Shown piece by piece: positions 8,750 through 17,064 of a stretch of 64,000 bases of DNA. The stretch comes from Pedobacter hartonius. GTDB lineage: Bacteria > Bacteroidota > Bacteroidia > Sphingobacteriales > Sphingobacteriaceae. The position numbers and the translations under genes were made by a program. The notes under the pieces are model-generated. The model ran no database searches. It was given only the letters and a program-made list of their open reading frames with translations, and had not been told where the DNA came from. Numbering within the stretch: the first letter of the stretch is position 1; each line of letters begins with the position of its first letter. The DNA lies in contig NZ_FNRA01000002.1 of assembly GCF_900107535.1 (NCBI RefSeq), positions 124,001 to 188,000 on the forward strand. Direction: 5' to 3'.

Positions 8750-10522
8750 TTAAAAGACCAGGATCTGGGCAGTCATTGGCAATACCCATACAGGTATCGT
8801 ATTTTCATTAATATCATTTATTTTTAAATCCGATAGCTGGTCCCTGACATCCTTTACGGGATTGCCCTGCAGGACAACCTCAGGAACCTGTACCTGGCTT
8901 TCCATCCTGTAATGGCGGTCGAAATTCACGAGAATCAGCAAGCGCTGATTTGCAGTATAACGTACATAACCGTACATTTTAACATTCATGTTGCCCGCTA
9001 CGGGTATTTCCCAGAACTCCCCTCTGGCAACAGCTTCTGATGTGCCTGCCAGCCGGAGTAACTTTACATAGTAATCCCGCAGTGCTTTCTGTTCCGTACT
9101 TAAACGGCCTCCGTCAAAAGCACCCTCGTTCATCCATTTCTGATGTTCGGGTGTTCCCCAGTAATCAAAGATCGACGTGCGGTTATCCTCACCCCCAAAT
9201 CCTTCCGATCCCCTGGCGGGCTCACCTACTTCCTGACCAAAATAGGTCATCACCGGGCCTCCTGATAAAGTGGCCGACACGACCATTGCCGGCAGTGCAA
9301 GTTCTGCCCTTCCGGCGAATCCGGCAGAGGCAATACGTTCTTCATCATGGTTTTCCAGGAAGCGCAGCATATGATCGCCAAAACCGGCGCTTTCCACCTG
9401 CCATACTTTGCGGATATCATTCACATCAGCATGGTCTTCGCTCCTGATCAGTCTTTTCAACCCGTCATACAGCCCTACTTTATCATACAAATAATCAAAC
9501 TTACCGGTGGTAAGGAATGACTTATATTTAGAGGGGTCATAGGCTTCACCAATAAATATCAGGTCGGGATTTACCTTTTTCAGCTCGGGGATCATCCAGC
9601 TCCAGAAAGCCAGGGGAACCATTTCAGCCATATCACAGCGGAAACCGTCAACTCCTTTATTTGTCCAGAAGGTCAGGATGTCCCTCATTTTTGTCCACAC
9701 TGCCGGGACGGGATCAAAGTACTGCTTATCATGGTCCAGGTAATCCACCCCGTAATTCAGCTTCACGGTCTCGTACCAGTCGTCTGCAGAGGGTTGCTCA
9801 GAGAAAACATTGTTACCGGTTGCCTTCGCGGGAGATTCTGTATATTGTTTTTGCTGCAATGCAGTTAAAGGGGTTTGTCTGTCCGATTTCGGTGCGGGCA
9901 CCACAAAGTCCTTTCCGGGAACATAATAATAGTCGTTTCCCGGGCTGAAGCCTACGTGCACATCATCGTCTTCGCCAAAATCCTTAACGCCGGCAGGTTT
10001 CATGGTGGAATGATATTCCCGGGCCACATGGTTAGGTACAAAGTCGATAATCACCTTCATGCCCTTGTTGTGTGTCCTTTTTACCAGCGCCTCAAATTCG
10101 GCCATCCTGCTTTTTACATCCCTGGCCAGATCAGGATCTACGTCGTAATAGTCCCTCACCGCATAGGGCGATCCAGCCCTTCCTTTTATCACATTCGCAT
10201 TATTTGCCGGGAGCCCTTCAGCACTATAGTCAGTCAGCGTACCATGGGAGATTACCCCTGTGAACCACACATGTGTAGTCCCCAGTTCCTTTATCCCGTC
10301 CAGCGCCTTATCGTTTATATCGGCGAACTTGCCGCTTCCATTCTGTTCAATTGTTCCATAGGGAACATTGTTTTGCTGCTTATTGCCAAATAACCTTGGC
10401 AAAAGCTGGTAGATCATTATCTTTTTATTCGTGTGTTCGTTAGTATTCTGAGCCATACCTGTATCCATAATTCCTGAAACCAGTGAAATAATTAAGACAA
10501 TAGTGCGGCATTGGTTTTTCAT
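8750..10522 (-). CDS. Alpha-amylase family GH13 glycosidase, exported
   Basis: This 590-residue protein has an N-terminal signal peptide (hydrophobic stretch to about residue 24, ending GMAQ), so it should act in the periplasm or outside. The GH13 barrel motifs are complete: region I DFVPNH (160-165), region II GFRCDMAEM with nucleophile Asp297, region III IFIGEAYD with acid/base Glu326, and region IV FLENHDEE with Asp393. A beta-sandwich C-domain follows. It hydrolyses alpha-1,4-glucans; exact specificity cannot be read. The start codon overlaps the stop of the GH65 gene by 4 nt, which suggests translational coupling within the maltodextrin operon. Confidence 0.94.
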   Translation of the reverse strand: MKNQCRTIVLIISLVSGIMDTGMAQNTNEHTNKKIMIYQLLPRLFGNKQQNNVPYGTIEQNGSGKFADINDKALDGIKELGTTHVWFTGVISHGTLTDYSAEGLPANNANVIKGRAGSPYAVRDYYDVDPDLARDVKSRMAEFEALVKRTHNKGMKVIIDFVPNHVAREYHSTMKPAGVKDFGEDDDVHVGFSPGNDYYYVPGKDFVVPAPKSDRQTPLTALQQKQYTESPAKATGNNVFSEQPSADDWYETVKLNYGVDYLDHDKQYFDPVPAVWTKMRDILTFWTNKGVDGFRCDMAEMVPLAFWSWMIPELKKVNPDLIFIGEAYDPSKYKSFLTTGKFDYLYDKVGLYDGLKRLIRSEDHADVNDIRKVWQVESAGFGDHMLRFLENHDEERIASAGFAGRAELALPAMVVSATLSGGPVMTYFGQEVGEPARGSEGFGGEDNRTSIFDYWGTPEHQKWMNEGAFDGGRLSTEQKALRDYYVKLLRLAGTSEAVARGEFWEIPVAGNMNVKMYGYVRYTANQRLLILVNFDRHYRMESQVQVPEVVLQGNPVKDVRDQLSDLKINDINENTIPVWVLPMTAQILVF

Positions 10523-12840
10523 ACGGTTAATCCCTTATAGGCAATTACCGTTTCCCCTTCCGGAATATTGTACAATTGGCTAAAGATATTAATGTCCATC
10601 AACTCTTTTGCAGGATTAACGATAGTGATCTCCTCCTTTTTCACCTTTACCTTTAACTGCACTCCACGGAAGCCTATATTAAAAGAAAAAGAATTCCATT
10701 CTTCGGGCAGAAAAGGTGTGAATGACAACTTGCCGTTACGTACCCTCATTCCTGCAAACCCTTCCACGATGCTCATCCAGGTACCTGCCATCGATGTGAT
10801 ATGCAGTCCGTCTTCAGTATCATTGTTATAGTCGTCCAGGTCTAAACGTGCGGTACGCAGATAAAATTCATAGGCTTTCTCACCGTCGTTCAGTTTTGCG
10901 GCAAGGATGCTGTGCACACAGGGCGACAATGAGCTTTCATGCACGGTGCGGGATTCATAGAAATCAAAATTCCTGCGCAGGGATTCCAGGTCATAATTAT
11001 CTTCAAAGAAGTACATGCCCTGCAGCACATCTGCCTGTTTAATAAAGCAAGATCTCAGTATCCTGTCCCAGCTCCATTTTTGATTGATTGGCCGCTGTGA
11101 AACCGGCAATTCGCTCACCAGGGTCTGCTCCTTATCCAGGAATCCGTCCTGCTGAAGGAAAATTCCTTTTTCCTCATCATAGGGAAGGTAAATATTTTCT
11201 GCAACGGATTTCCATGCGCCAAACTCTTCCTCTTCCTGTAAAGAAGTTTTTTTGACAATCTCAGCATATCTTGCAGGATCTTCTTTCTTCACGATGGCTG
11301 CAGCCTCCGCAGCATACCTTAAACACCAAGCCGCAAGGGTATTGGTATACCAATTGTTGTTTACGTTATTTTCATATTCATTCGGCCCGGTCACTCCGAG
11401 CATCACATACTGCTGCCGGGCGTCACTCCAGTTTACGCGCTGTTTCCAGAAGCGGGCAATTCCGATCAGTACTTCCAGCCCATATTCCTGCAGATAAACC
11501 TGGTCGCCGGTGTAACGGACGTAGTTGAATATCGCAAAGGCGATAGCTCCGTTCCTGTGGATTTCTTCGAAGGTGATCTCCCATTCATTATGGCATTCTT
11601 CGCCATTCATCGTCACCATCGGGTATAAGGCGGCGCCTTTGTCAAAACCTAACTTTTGCGCATTTTCAATCGCCTTTTCCAGGTGTTTGTACCGGTAGAT
11701 CAACAGATTTCTTGAAACTTCCTGCGGGGCGGTAGACAAATAAAAGGGGATGCAGTAAGCTTCTGTATCCCAATAGGTGGAACCGCCGTATTTCTCACCT
11801 GTAAAACCTTTTGGCCCTATATTTAAGCGGGCATCTTTACCGGTATAGGTCTGGTTCAACTGGAAAATATTAAAGCGGATAGCCTGCTGTGCGGCAATGT
11901 CTCCTTCAATGATAATATCTCCCTCCTCCCATTTTGTAGCCCATGCAGCAGTCTGTTCTTCCAGCAACGCGGAAAAACCTTTTAGTATCGCGGCATTCAA
12001 TATCTCAGCAGCCTTTTCCGTCAGCTCTGCCGGGGCAAGGTTCTGTGAAGACAGGTTAGTGGCGATCTTGTAAATATCAATCAGTTCCCCTTCAGCGATA
12101 TCCACTGAAACCAGTTCGGCCAGGTATTTATCCTTCACAGCAGGATCTGCTGTAACCTGAAGCTGGTCATTGTTTTTAAAAACTAAGGTCTTTACTCCTG
12201 TAATTACCTCAAATTCTGTTTTTTTGGTGCGCATGGTCAGGTAAGAACCACTTTCATTTTGTGTTCTGCTGACCTCATCCCAGAACTTCTCATCGTAGTT
12301 GGAATCCTGGTTTTTCACATCCCCGTCAATGAATGATGAGACGGAAAGCTTCCCGGAGCAATTGAGTGTTTTAAACTGGTAATGTAAAGCCGCAACCTCA
12401 TCATTGGCAATGCTGAAGAAACGTTTTGCGGTTACCATTACTTGTTTGCCGGATTTCAGCTCTGCTGTAAAACTGCGTTCCAGATAACCCTCCTTCATAT
12501 TCAGTTGCCGCCTGAAATCTGTAACCTTACACAGGTTCAGGTCCAGCTCTTCGTTATCAAGTTTTATGCTGAGGCCCATCCAGTTTGCTGCATTCAGTAC
12601 TTTGGCAAAATATTCCGGGTAGCCATTTTTCCACCAGCCTACACGTGTCTTGTCAGGATAATATACGCCTGCAACATAATTTCCCTGCAGGGTATCTCCT
12701 GAATAGCTTTCTTCAAAATTTGCGCGCTGCCCCATGCGTCCGTTACCGAGGCTGAACAAACTTTCCGATATTTTATTTAGATGAGGATCAAAACCTTCCT
12801 CTATGATGTTCCACTCTTCTGCTTGTATATAGTTCTTCAT
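10519..12840 (-). CDS. GH65 disaccharide phosphorylase (probable maltose phosphorylase)
   Basis: This 773-residue cytoplasmic enzyme has no signal peptide. It has the GH65 layout: N-terminal beta-sandwich, linker helices, (alpha/alpha)6 barrel and small C-terminal sheet. Motifs are GGSTYWDTEAY (352-362), the general acid Glu488 in VTGPNEYENNVNNNWYTN, and the phosphate-binding region TVHESSLSPCVHS. Phosphorolysis by this family gives glucose and beta-glucose-1-phosphate, which matches the beta-phosphoglucomutase gene 21 nt upstream. Maltose is the likely substrate given the GH13 and SusCD neighbours. Kojibiose, nigerose or trehalose phosphorylase are same-family alternatives that I cannot exclude. 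Confidence 0.93.
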   Translation of the reverse strand: MKNYIQAEEWNIIEEGFDPHLNKISESLFSLGNGRMGQRANFEESYSGDTLQGNYVAGVYYPDKTRVGWWKNGYPEYFAKVLNAANWMGLSIKLDNEELDLNLCKVTDFRRQLNMKEGYLERSFTAELKSGKQVMVTAKRFFSIANDEVAALHYQFKTLNCSGKLSVSSFIDGDVKNQDSNYDEKFWDEVSRTQNESGSYLTMRTKKTEFEVITGVKTLVFKNNDQLQVTADPAVKDKYLAELVSVDIAEGELIDIYKIATNLSSQNLAPAELTEKAAEILNAAILKGFSALLEEQTAAWATKWEEGDIIIEGDIAAQQAIRFNIFQLNQTYTGKDARLNIGPKGFTGEKYGGSTYWDTEAYCIPFYLSTAPQEVSRNLLIYRYKHLEKAIENAQKLGFDKGAALYPMVTMNGEECHNEWEITFEEIHRNGAIAFAIFNYVRYTGDQVYLQEYGLEVLIGIARFWKQRVNWSDARQQYVMLGVTGPNEYENNVNNNWYTNTLAAWCLRYAAEAAAIVKKEDPARYAEIVKKTSLQEEEEFGAWKSVAENIYLPYDEEKGIFLQQDGFLDKEQTLVSELPVSQRPINQKWSWDRILRSCFIKQADVLQGMYFFEDNYDLESLRRNFDFYESRTVHESSLSPCVHSILAAKLNDGEKAYEFYLRTARLDLDDYNNDTEDGLHITSMAGTWMSIVEGFAGMRVRNGKLSFTPFLPEEWNSFSFNIGFRGVQLKVKVKKEEITIVNPAKELMDINIFSQLYNIPEGETVIAYKGLTV

Positions 12841-12861
12841 GTCCGCGTTATTTCAAAATTC

Positions 12862-13533
12862 TTAACCTTTCTTTTTTGCGACCAGATCAATCAGTTGCTG
12901 CACGGTTACACCGGTCAAATCTTTAATAAACAGATCCGCTCCCGGCAGGTTTGCCGCTTCTCCAACACCAACAACAGCCATATGTGCAGCTATCGCCGCT
13001 TCTATACCTGCCGAGGCATCTTCAAAGACAATGCAATCTTCAGCCGCAGCGTTTAACAGCTCTGCTCCCTTAACAAAAACTTCGGGATCCGGTTTTGAGG
13101 TAGTCACCGCATTACCGTCCACAATTGCATCGAAGAAATGTGTAAGGTTGGTTCTTTCCAGGATTAGTCCTGAGTTCTTGCTGGCAGAACCAAGGGCGAT
13201 CTTAATATCCCGATCATGCAGGTCCTGTAACAACTCCAGTGAGCCCGGCAGTACTTCAGAGGCCGACATCCTGCTGATCATATCCACATACCAGGTGTTT
13301 TTCAATGCTGCCAGTTCTTCTTTTTCCTCCTGGCTCTTTACAATGCCGCCCCAGTCCAGGATCTTATCTAAAGAACGCATGCGGTTCACACCCTTCAGCT
13401 GTTCGTTTTGGGCATGGCTAAAATCAAATCCCAGAGAGTTTGCGAGTTTTTTCCATGCCTGATAATGATATACTGCGGTGTCTACCAATACCCCATCAAG
13501 GTCAAAAATGCATGCTATCGTTGTATCCTTCAT
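12862..13533 (-). CDS. pgmB: Beta-phosphoglucomutase
   Basis: This is a HAD-superfamily enzyme of 223 residues. IFDLDGVLVDTAVYH gives nucleophile Asp11 and acid/base Asp13. GSASKNSG is motif II, TSKPDPEVF has the motif III Lys, and FEDASAGIEAA is the acidic Mg-binding motif. It converts beta-glucose-1-phosphate to glucose-6-phosphate through a bisphosphate intermediate, completing cytoplasmic maltose breakdown. The gene starts 1 nt after the upstream GH13 stop and is followed at 21 nt by the GH65 phosphorylase, the standard functional pair. Confidence 0.95.
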   Translation of the reverse strand: MKDTTIACIFDLDGVLVDTAVYHYQAWKKLANSLGFDFSHAQNEQLKGVNRMRSLDKILDWGGIVKSQEEKEELAALKNTWYVDMISRMSASEVLPGSLELLQDLHDRDIKIALGSASKNSGLILERTNLTHFFDAIVDGNAVTTSKPDPEVFVKGAELLNAAAEDCIVFEDASAGIEAAIAAHMAVVGVGEAANLPGADLFIKDLTGVTVQQLIDLVAKKKG

Positions 13534-13534
13534 A

Positions 13535-15388
13535 TTAATTCAGTTCTAGTACCAGTGTAGTTTTGGCCGGCACAGTGATATCTTTAATTGTATTCAGCTT
13601 TTCTCCGCTGATCACATTGATCAGGCTGTTCGTATTTTTCATCTGGGCGGCAAACCTTGCCGTGTTCAGCATTTTAGCCTTATCCTCAGGATTCAGGATC
13701 ACCATCACATCCTTATTTCCGTTTGTCCCCGCGGCCAACCTGAAGTAAACATACATACCGTCTTCAGGGACATACTGGATCAGCTTTCCCTCTTGCAGGG
13801 CGGCACTTTTCTTTCTGTAATGTGCCAGCCTGCTGACAAAGTTAAAAGCTTCATTCTCCTGTGACGTACGGCCTGCAGAAGTAAACTTACTCATTTTATC
13901 TCCAGTCCATCCACCGGGGAAGTCTGAACGTACCAGCCCGTCAGGATTAGAATAGTTTTTCATCAGTATCTCGGTACCATAATACAACTGAGGAACACCA
14001 CGCATGGTCATCAGCAGGGCTATTCCTGATTTGTATTTGTCTATATCCTCATTGATCATCGAATAAAAACGGCTCATGTCATGGTTATCCCAGAAGATTA
14101 CGTTCCGTGTAGCGTCCTGGTAAAGAAAATCCTGGGACACGATATTGTATAACCTGAATACACCATCTGTCCATCCGGCTTTACCGTTCAGGGCCTCATA
14201 GATGGTATTTTTCATCATATTATCGGTTACTCCCGGCAATTGTGTATCAAAGCCCCTGTTTACGGTATTGCCCTGTGTAAAATAGGCCTGCGAGGCCACA
14301 GAGTTCACCAGGGTTTCTCCAAAGATAGAGAGCGTTGGGAATTCGGCCTTCAGCTTCGCCGCCCAGTCGGCCATATACGCAGGATCATTGTAAGGATAGG
14401 TATCTAATCTCAGGCCATCTATTCCTGCATATTCGATCCACCAGATGTGGTTTTGCGTAAGGTAGTTCTGTACATAAGGGTTCCGCTCATTCATATCCGG
14501 CATGCTCGGCACAAACCATCCGTCCAGCATTTTCTTTTTGTCGGCTTCTGCGGCATGGGGGTCCATCACTGGTTCATCGCGGTAGCTGCTCTGCGTATAT
14601 ACTGGCCATTCGTTTACCCAGTCTTTCATTGGCATATCCTTAAAGATCCAGTGTCCTGTTCCCATATGGTTATGTACGATATCCTTAATAATCTTTAAGC
14701 CGTTTGCATGTGCTTTTTCAACATAAGATTTATACAGTTCATTGGTACCGAAGCGGGGATCTATCTTGTAGTGGTCAGTTACTGCATAACCATGATAGGA
14801 AGCCTTAGGCATATCATTTTCAATCTCGGGAGTCATCCAGAGCGTAGTTACGCCCAGGTCTTTGAAATAATCGAGATGGTTCATCACCCCCTGAATATCC
14901 CCGCCATGGCGGTAATACATGGAGTCACGGTTTAAGGTCTGTTCAGCAAGTCCCTTTACTTTATCGTTCTTACTGTCGCCATTGGCAAAGCGGTCCGGCA
15001 TCAGCAGGTAGATCAGGTCTTTGCTGGTTACTCCCTGGATACGGGATGGGGATGTATCCCTGGTTTTCAGCTCATAGCTGTAATCGAATTTCTTTTTGCC
15101 GTTTTCCAGAAAGATGATCGGGAATTTACCTGCTTTTGCGTCGGCAGATATTTCCAGGTCGAGGAACAGGTAATTGGGGTTTTCAACTTTATGCAGTTCC
15201 AGCAGTTTTACCCCCGGATAGTCCAGTTTTGCCGTATAGCCTGCAATATTTTTTCCATGGACCAGCAGCTGCAGTTTAGGGTTTTTCATTCCTGTCCACC
15301 AGAACATTGGTTCTACATGATCAAACTTTGATTGTGCCCAGGCATTTGCAGAGAGCAGAACAAATAATATAATGTATATCTTTTTCAT
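13535..15388 (-). CDS. GH13 cyclomaltodextrinase/neopullulanase-like enzyme, periplasmic
   Basis: I chose the start giving MKKIYIILFVLLSANAWAQS, a clean signal peptide, and 617 residues. A longer in-frame start would put the start codon inside the terminator behind susD. An N-terminal Ig-like domain (about 20-115, as in bacterial cyclomaltodextrinases) precedes the GH13 barrel. Catalytic motifs: IVHNH (237-241), GLRLDTY with nucleophile Asp329, IFGETL with Glu358, and FWDNHDMSR with Asp437. A C-terminal beta domain closes the protein. It plausibly degrades imported maltodextrins in the periplasm in the role SusA plays in Bacteroides. It is first in the enzyme operon, separated from susD by a terminator. 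Confidence 0.94.
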   Translation of the reverse strand: MKKIYIILFVLLSANAWAQSKFDHVEPMFWWTGMKNPKLQLLVHGKNIAGYTAKLDYPGVKLLELHKVENPNYLFLDLEISADAKAGKFPIIFLENGKKKFDYSYELKTRDTSPSRIQGVTSKDLIYLLMPDRFANGDSKNDKVKGLAEQTLNRDSMYYRHGGDIQGVMNHLDYFKDLGVTTLWMTPEIENDMPKASYHGYAVTDHYKIDPRFGTNELYKSYVEKAHANGLKIIKDIVHNHMGTGHWIFKDMPMKDWVNEWPVYTQSSYRDEPVMDPHAAEADKKKMLDGWFVPSMPDMNERNPYVQNYLTQNHIWWIEYAGIDGLRLDTYPYNDPAYMADWAAKLKAEFPTLSIFGETLVNSVASQAYFTQGNTVNRGFDTQLPGVTDNMMKNTIYEALNGKAGWTDGVFRLYNIVSQDFLYQDATRNVIFWDNHDMSRFYSMINEDIDKYKSGIALLMTMRGVPQLYYGTEILMKNYSNPDGLVRSDFPGGWTGDKMSKFTSAGRTSQENEAFNFVSRLAHYRKKSAALQEGKLIQYVPEDGMYVYFRLAAGTNGNKDVMVILNPEDKAKMLNTARFAAQMKNTNSLINVISGEKLNTIKDITVPAKTTLVLELN

Positions 15389-15415
15389 CTTAAATATTTT
15401 AAAAAGGTATCGGCT

Positions 15416-15450
15416 AAAAAAAGGCACCCTGATCAGGGGATCAGGATGCC
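15416..15450 (-). terminator. Terminator between susD and the GH13/pgmB/GH65 genes
   Basis: On the minus strand GGCATCCTGATC, a 4-nt loop and GATCAGGGTGCC form a 12-bp stem (one G-U pair), followed by seven T. It lies 27 nt after the susD stop and 27 nt before the next start. It probably reduces read-through so that SusCD are made in excess over the enzymes. Confidence 0.85.
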
Positions 15451-15477
15451 CGGGTGTGTTTGAGTTATAGTATTGTT

Positions 15478-17046
15478 TTAATATCCCGGGTTTTGGGTCA
15501 GATTTGTATTGGCGATGATATCAGCCGTTGGCAAAGGGAAAATGCTGCGTGTGGCATCTACGGCACGGCCGGCTTTTATACCCCCTTTGAAGGGCCATAA
15601 ATAAGAAGCATCAGTAAACTTACCAAAGCGGATCAGGTCAGTACGCCTGTACCCTTCCCAGTAGAATTCTTTTGCTTTTTCCGCTAATACATCATCTAAG
15701 CTCAGCGCAGTTACATTTCCCGAATCATCACCATAGGCGCGGTGGCGCAAACGGTTCACATAAGTAACCGCATCATTGATTGTACCACCGGTACCGCCAC
15801 GAAGCACAGCTTCTGCATAATTCAGATATGCTTCAGGCAAACGGAACAGGGGGAAATCCACTGAAGTAAACGTGCCGTTTGTTGAAGACGCCGTCACACC
15901 GGCCTGGTTGATATTTTTAAATTTCGTGATGCGAAGGCCATCGGTAAATACACCTATATCGTCGTTCGCTGCTTTATTACCCGTAAACATATAACGCTGG
16001 TCTTTGGTAGGTAGCGTACCAAACATGGCAGGCAGGGTAGAACTGGCGTGGATACCACCCCATCCTCCATTTGGAACACCAAAAGATGAAGGGTTCATAT
16101 CGCCATTGATCGAAGCATTGATGATGAACGTTGTTCCGCCATAGTTCTGCGTATTATTTCCATCGTAGTTGATGGCAAAGATAGTTTCATGATTATTCAG
16201 GTCATTATCAGCAAGGAACAAGTTTTTGTATGCTGTATGGAGGAAATAACTTCCGGCAATCACTTTACTTGCATAAGTAATGGCCTCCGTGTATTTAGCA
16301 GTACCTGTATATACTGCTGCATTGAGATACAAACGGGATAACAGCATATCGGCAGCACCTTTAGACGCTCTTCCGTATTCGGGCAAAGTCAGTAACTCAG
16401 GCTCAATTGCCAGTAATTCAGACTCCACGTATTTGAAAAGGTCTGCACGTTTGATCTGTTGAGGAGAAACGATCCCGATGGTATTTTCTTCAGTCAGGAT
16501 TGGCGGGTTACCGAACAAGTCCATCAGCACCCAGTACTGGTAGGCGCGCAGAAATCTTGCTTCTGCTCTGTAGGCAGCGATGTTAGTGGCATCAGATCCT
16601 GTAATATTACGTGAGGCCAGTTTTTCTGGTGTACTTTCACGAAGAAATTCATTCGCTACGGTGATCTGGTACAGGCTTCTGGTGTATAATCCTCTCAGAA
16701 TAATGTTATCAGCGCTAAAAGTAAGATAATTCAGGTCATATACACCCGGGTCGTTCCAAACGCAAAGGCCTTCATCTGTTGGCAGCTCCTGGGCATTCCA
16801 GTAGAGGCGGATAAAATCGGACGTCCCTGCGTCTATACCACCCAGGTCGCTCTTGTCGGACCCCAGTCCGCTGGTTGTTGCAAAACTGGCATATACCTTT
16901 GCCAACACTTGTTTATATCCCGCCGGAGTAGCATAAACCACGTCAGAGGTAAGGTCATTTGTAGGCGTTAAGTTCAGGTCTTTTTTACAAGACGAGAGGG
17001 TAGCCAGTAAAATGGCTGTTGCCGTAAATATTTTAGATATGTTCAT
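15478..17046 (-). CDS. susD: SusD/RagB-family glycan-binding lipoprotein
   Basis: This 522-residue outer-membrane lipoprotein has a signal peptide ending ATLSSC, with the lipid-attached Cys about residue 20, followed by KKDLNLTP, a typical SusD start. The SusD N-terminal helical domain and the RagB C-terminal region (EKAKEFYWEGYRRTDLIRFGKF, ending TQNPGY) are present. SusD proteins cap the SusC barrel and bind the glycan for import. The gene is 18 nt behind susC and is followed by a terminator. Starch/maltodextrin specificity is inferred from the adjacent GH13 and GH65 genes. No SusE/SusF-like gene follows. Confidence 0.95.
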   Translation of the reverse strand: MNISKIFTATAILLATLSSCKKDLNLTPTNDLTSDVVYATPAGYKQVLAKVYASFATTSGLGSDKSDLGGIDAGTSDFIRLYWNAQELPTDEGLCVWNDPGVYDLNYLTFSADNIILRGLYTRSLYQITVANEFLRESTPEKLASRNITGSDATNIAAYRAEARFLRAYQYWVLMDLFGNPPILTEENTIGIVSPQQIKRADLFKYVESELLAIEPELLTLPEYGRASKGAADMLLSRLYLNAAVYTGTAKYTEAITYASKVIAGSYFLHTAYKNLFLADNDLNNHETIFAINYDGNNTQNYGGTTFIINASINGDMNPSSFGVPNGGWGGIHASSTLPAMFGTLPTKDQRYMFTGNKAANDDIGVFTDGLRITKFKNINQAGVTASSTNGTFTSVDFPLFRLPEAYLNYAEAVLRGGTGGTINDAVTYVNRLRHRAYGDDSGNVTALSLDDVLAEKAKEFYWEGYRRTDLIRFGKFTDASYLWPFKGGIKAGRAVDATRSIFPLPTADIIANTNLTQNPGY

Positions 17047-17064
17047 CTTCTTAAATTATAAATA

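Noticed and set aside
8724-8789. Longer N-terminus for the MFS transporter
   Set aside because: It would overlap the alpha-amylase gene by 40 nt and adds residues (MGIANDCPDPG) that mirror the amylase C-terminus in another frame; MEPNKVVAVKPK is the better start.
15389-15427. Longer N-terminus for the GH13 cyclomaltodextrinase-like protein
   Set aside because: The start codon would sit in the stem of the susD terminator and would bury the signal peptide.
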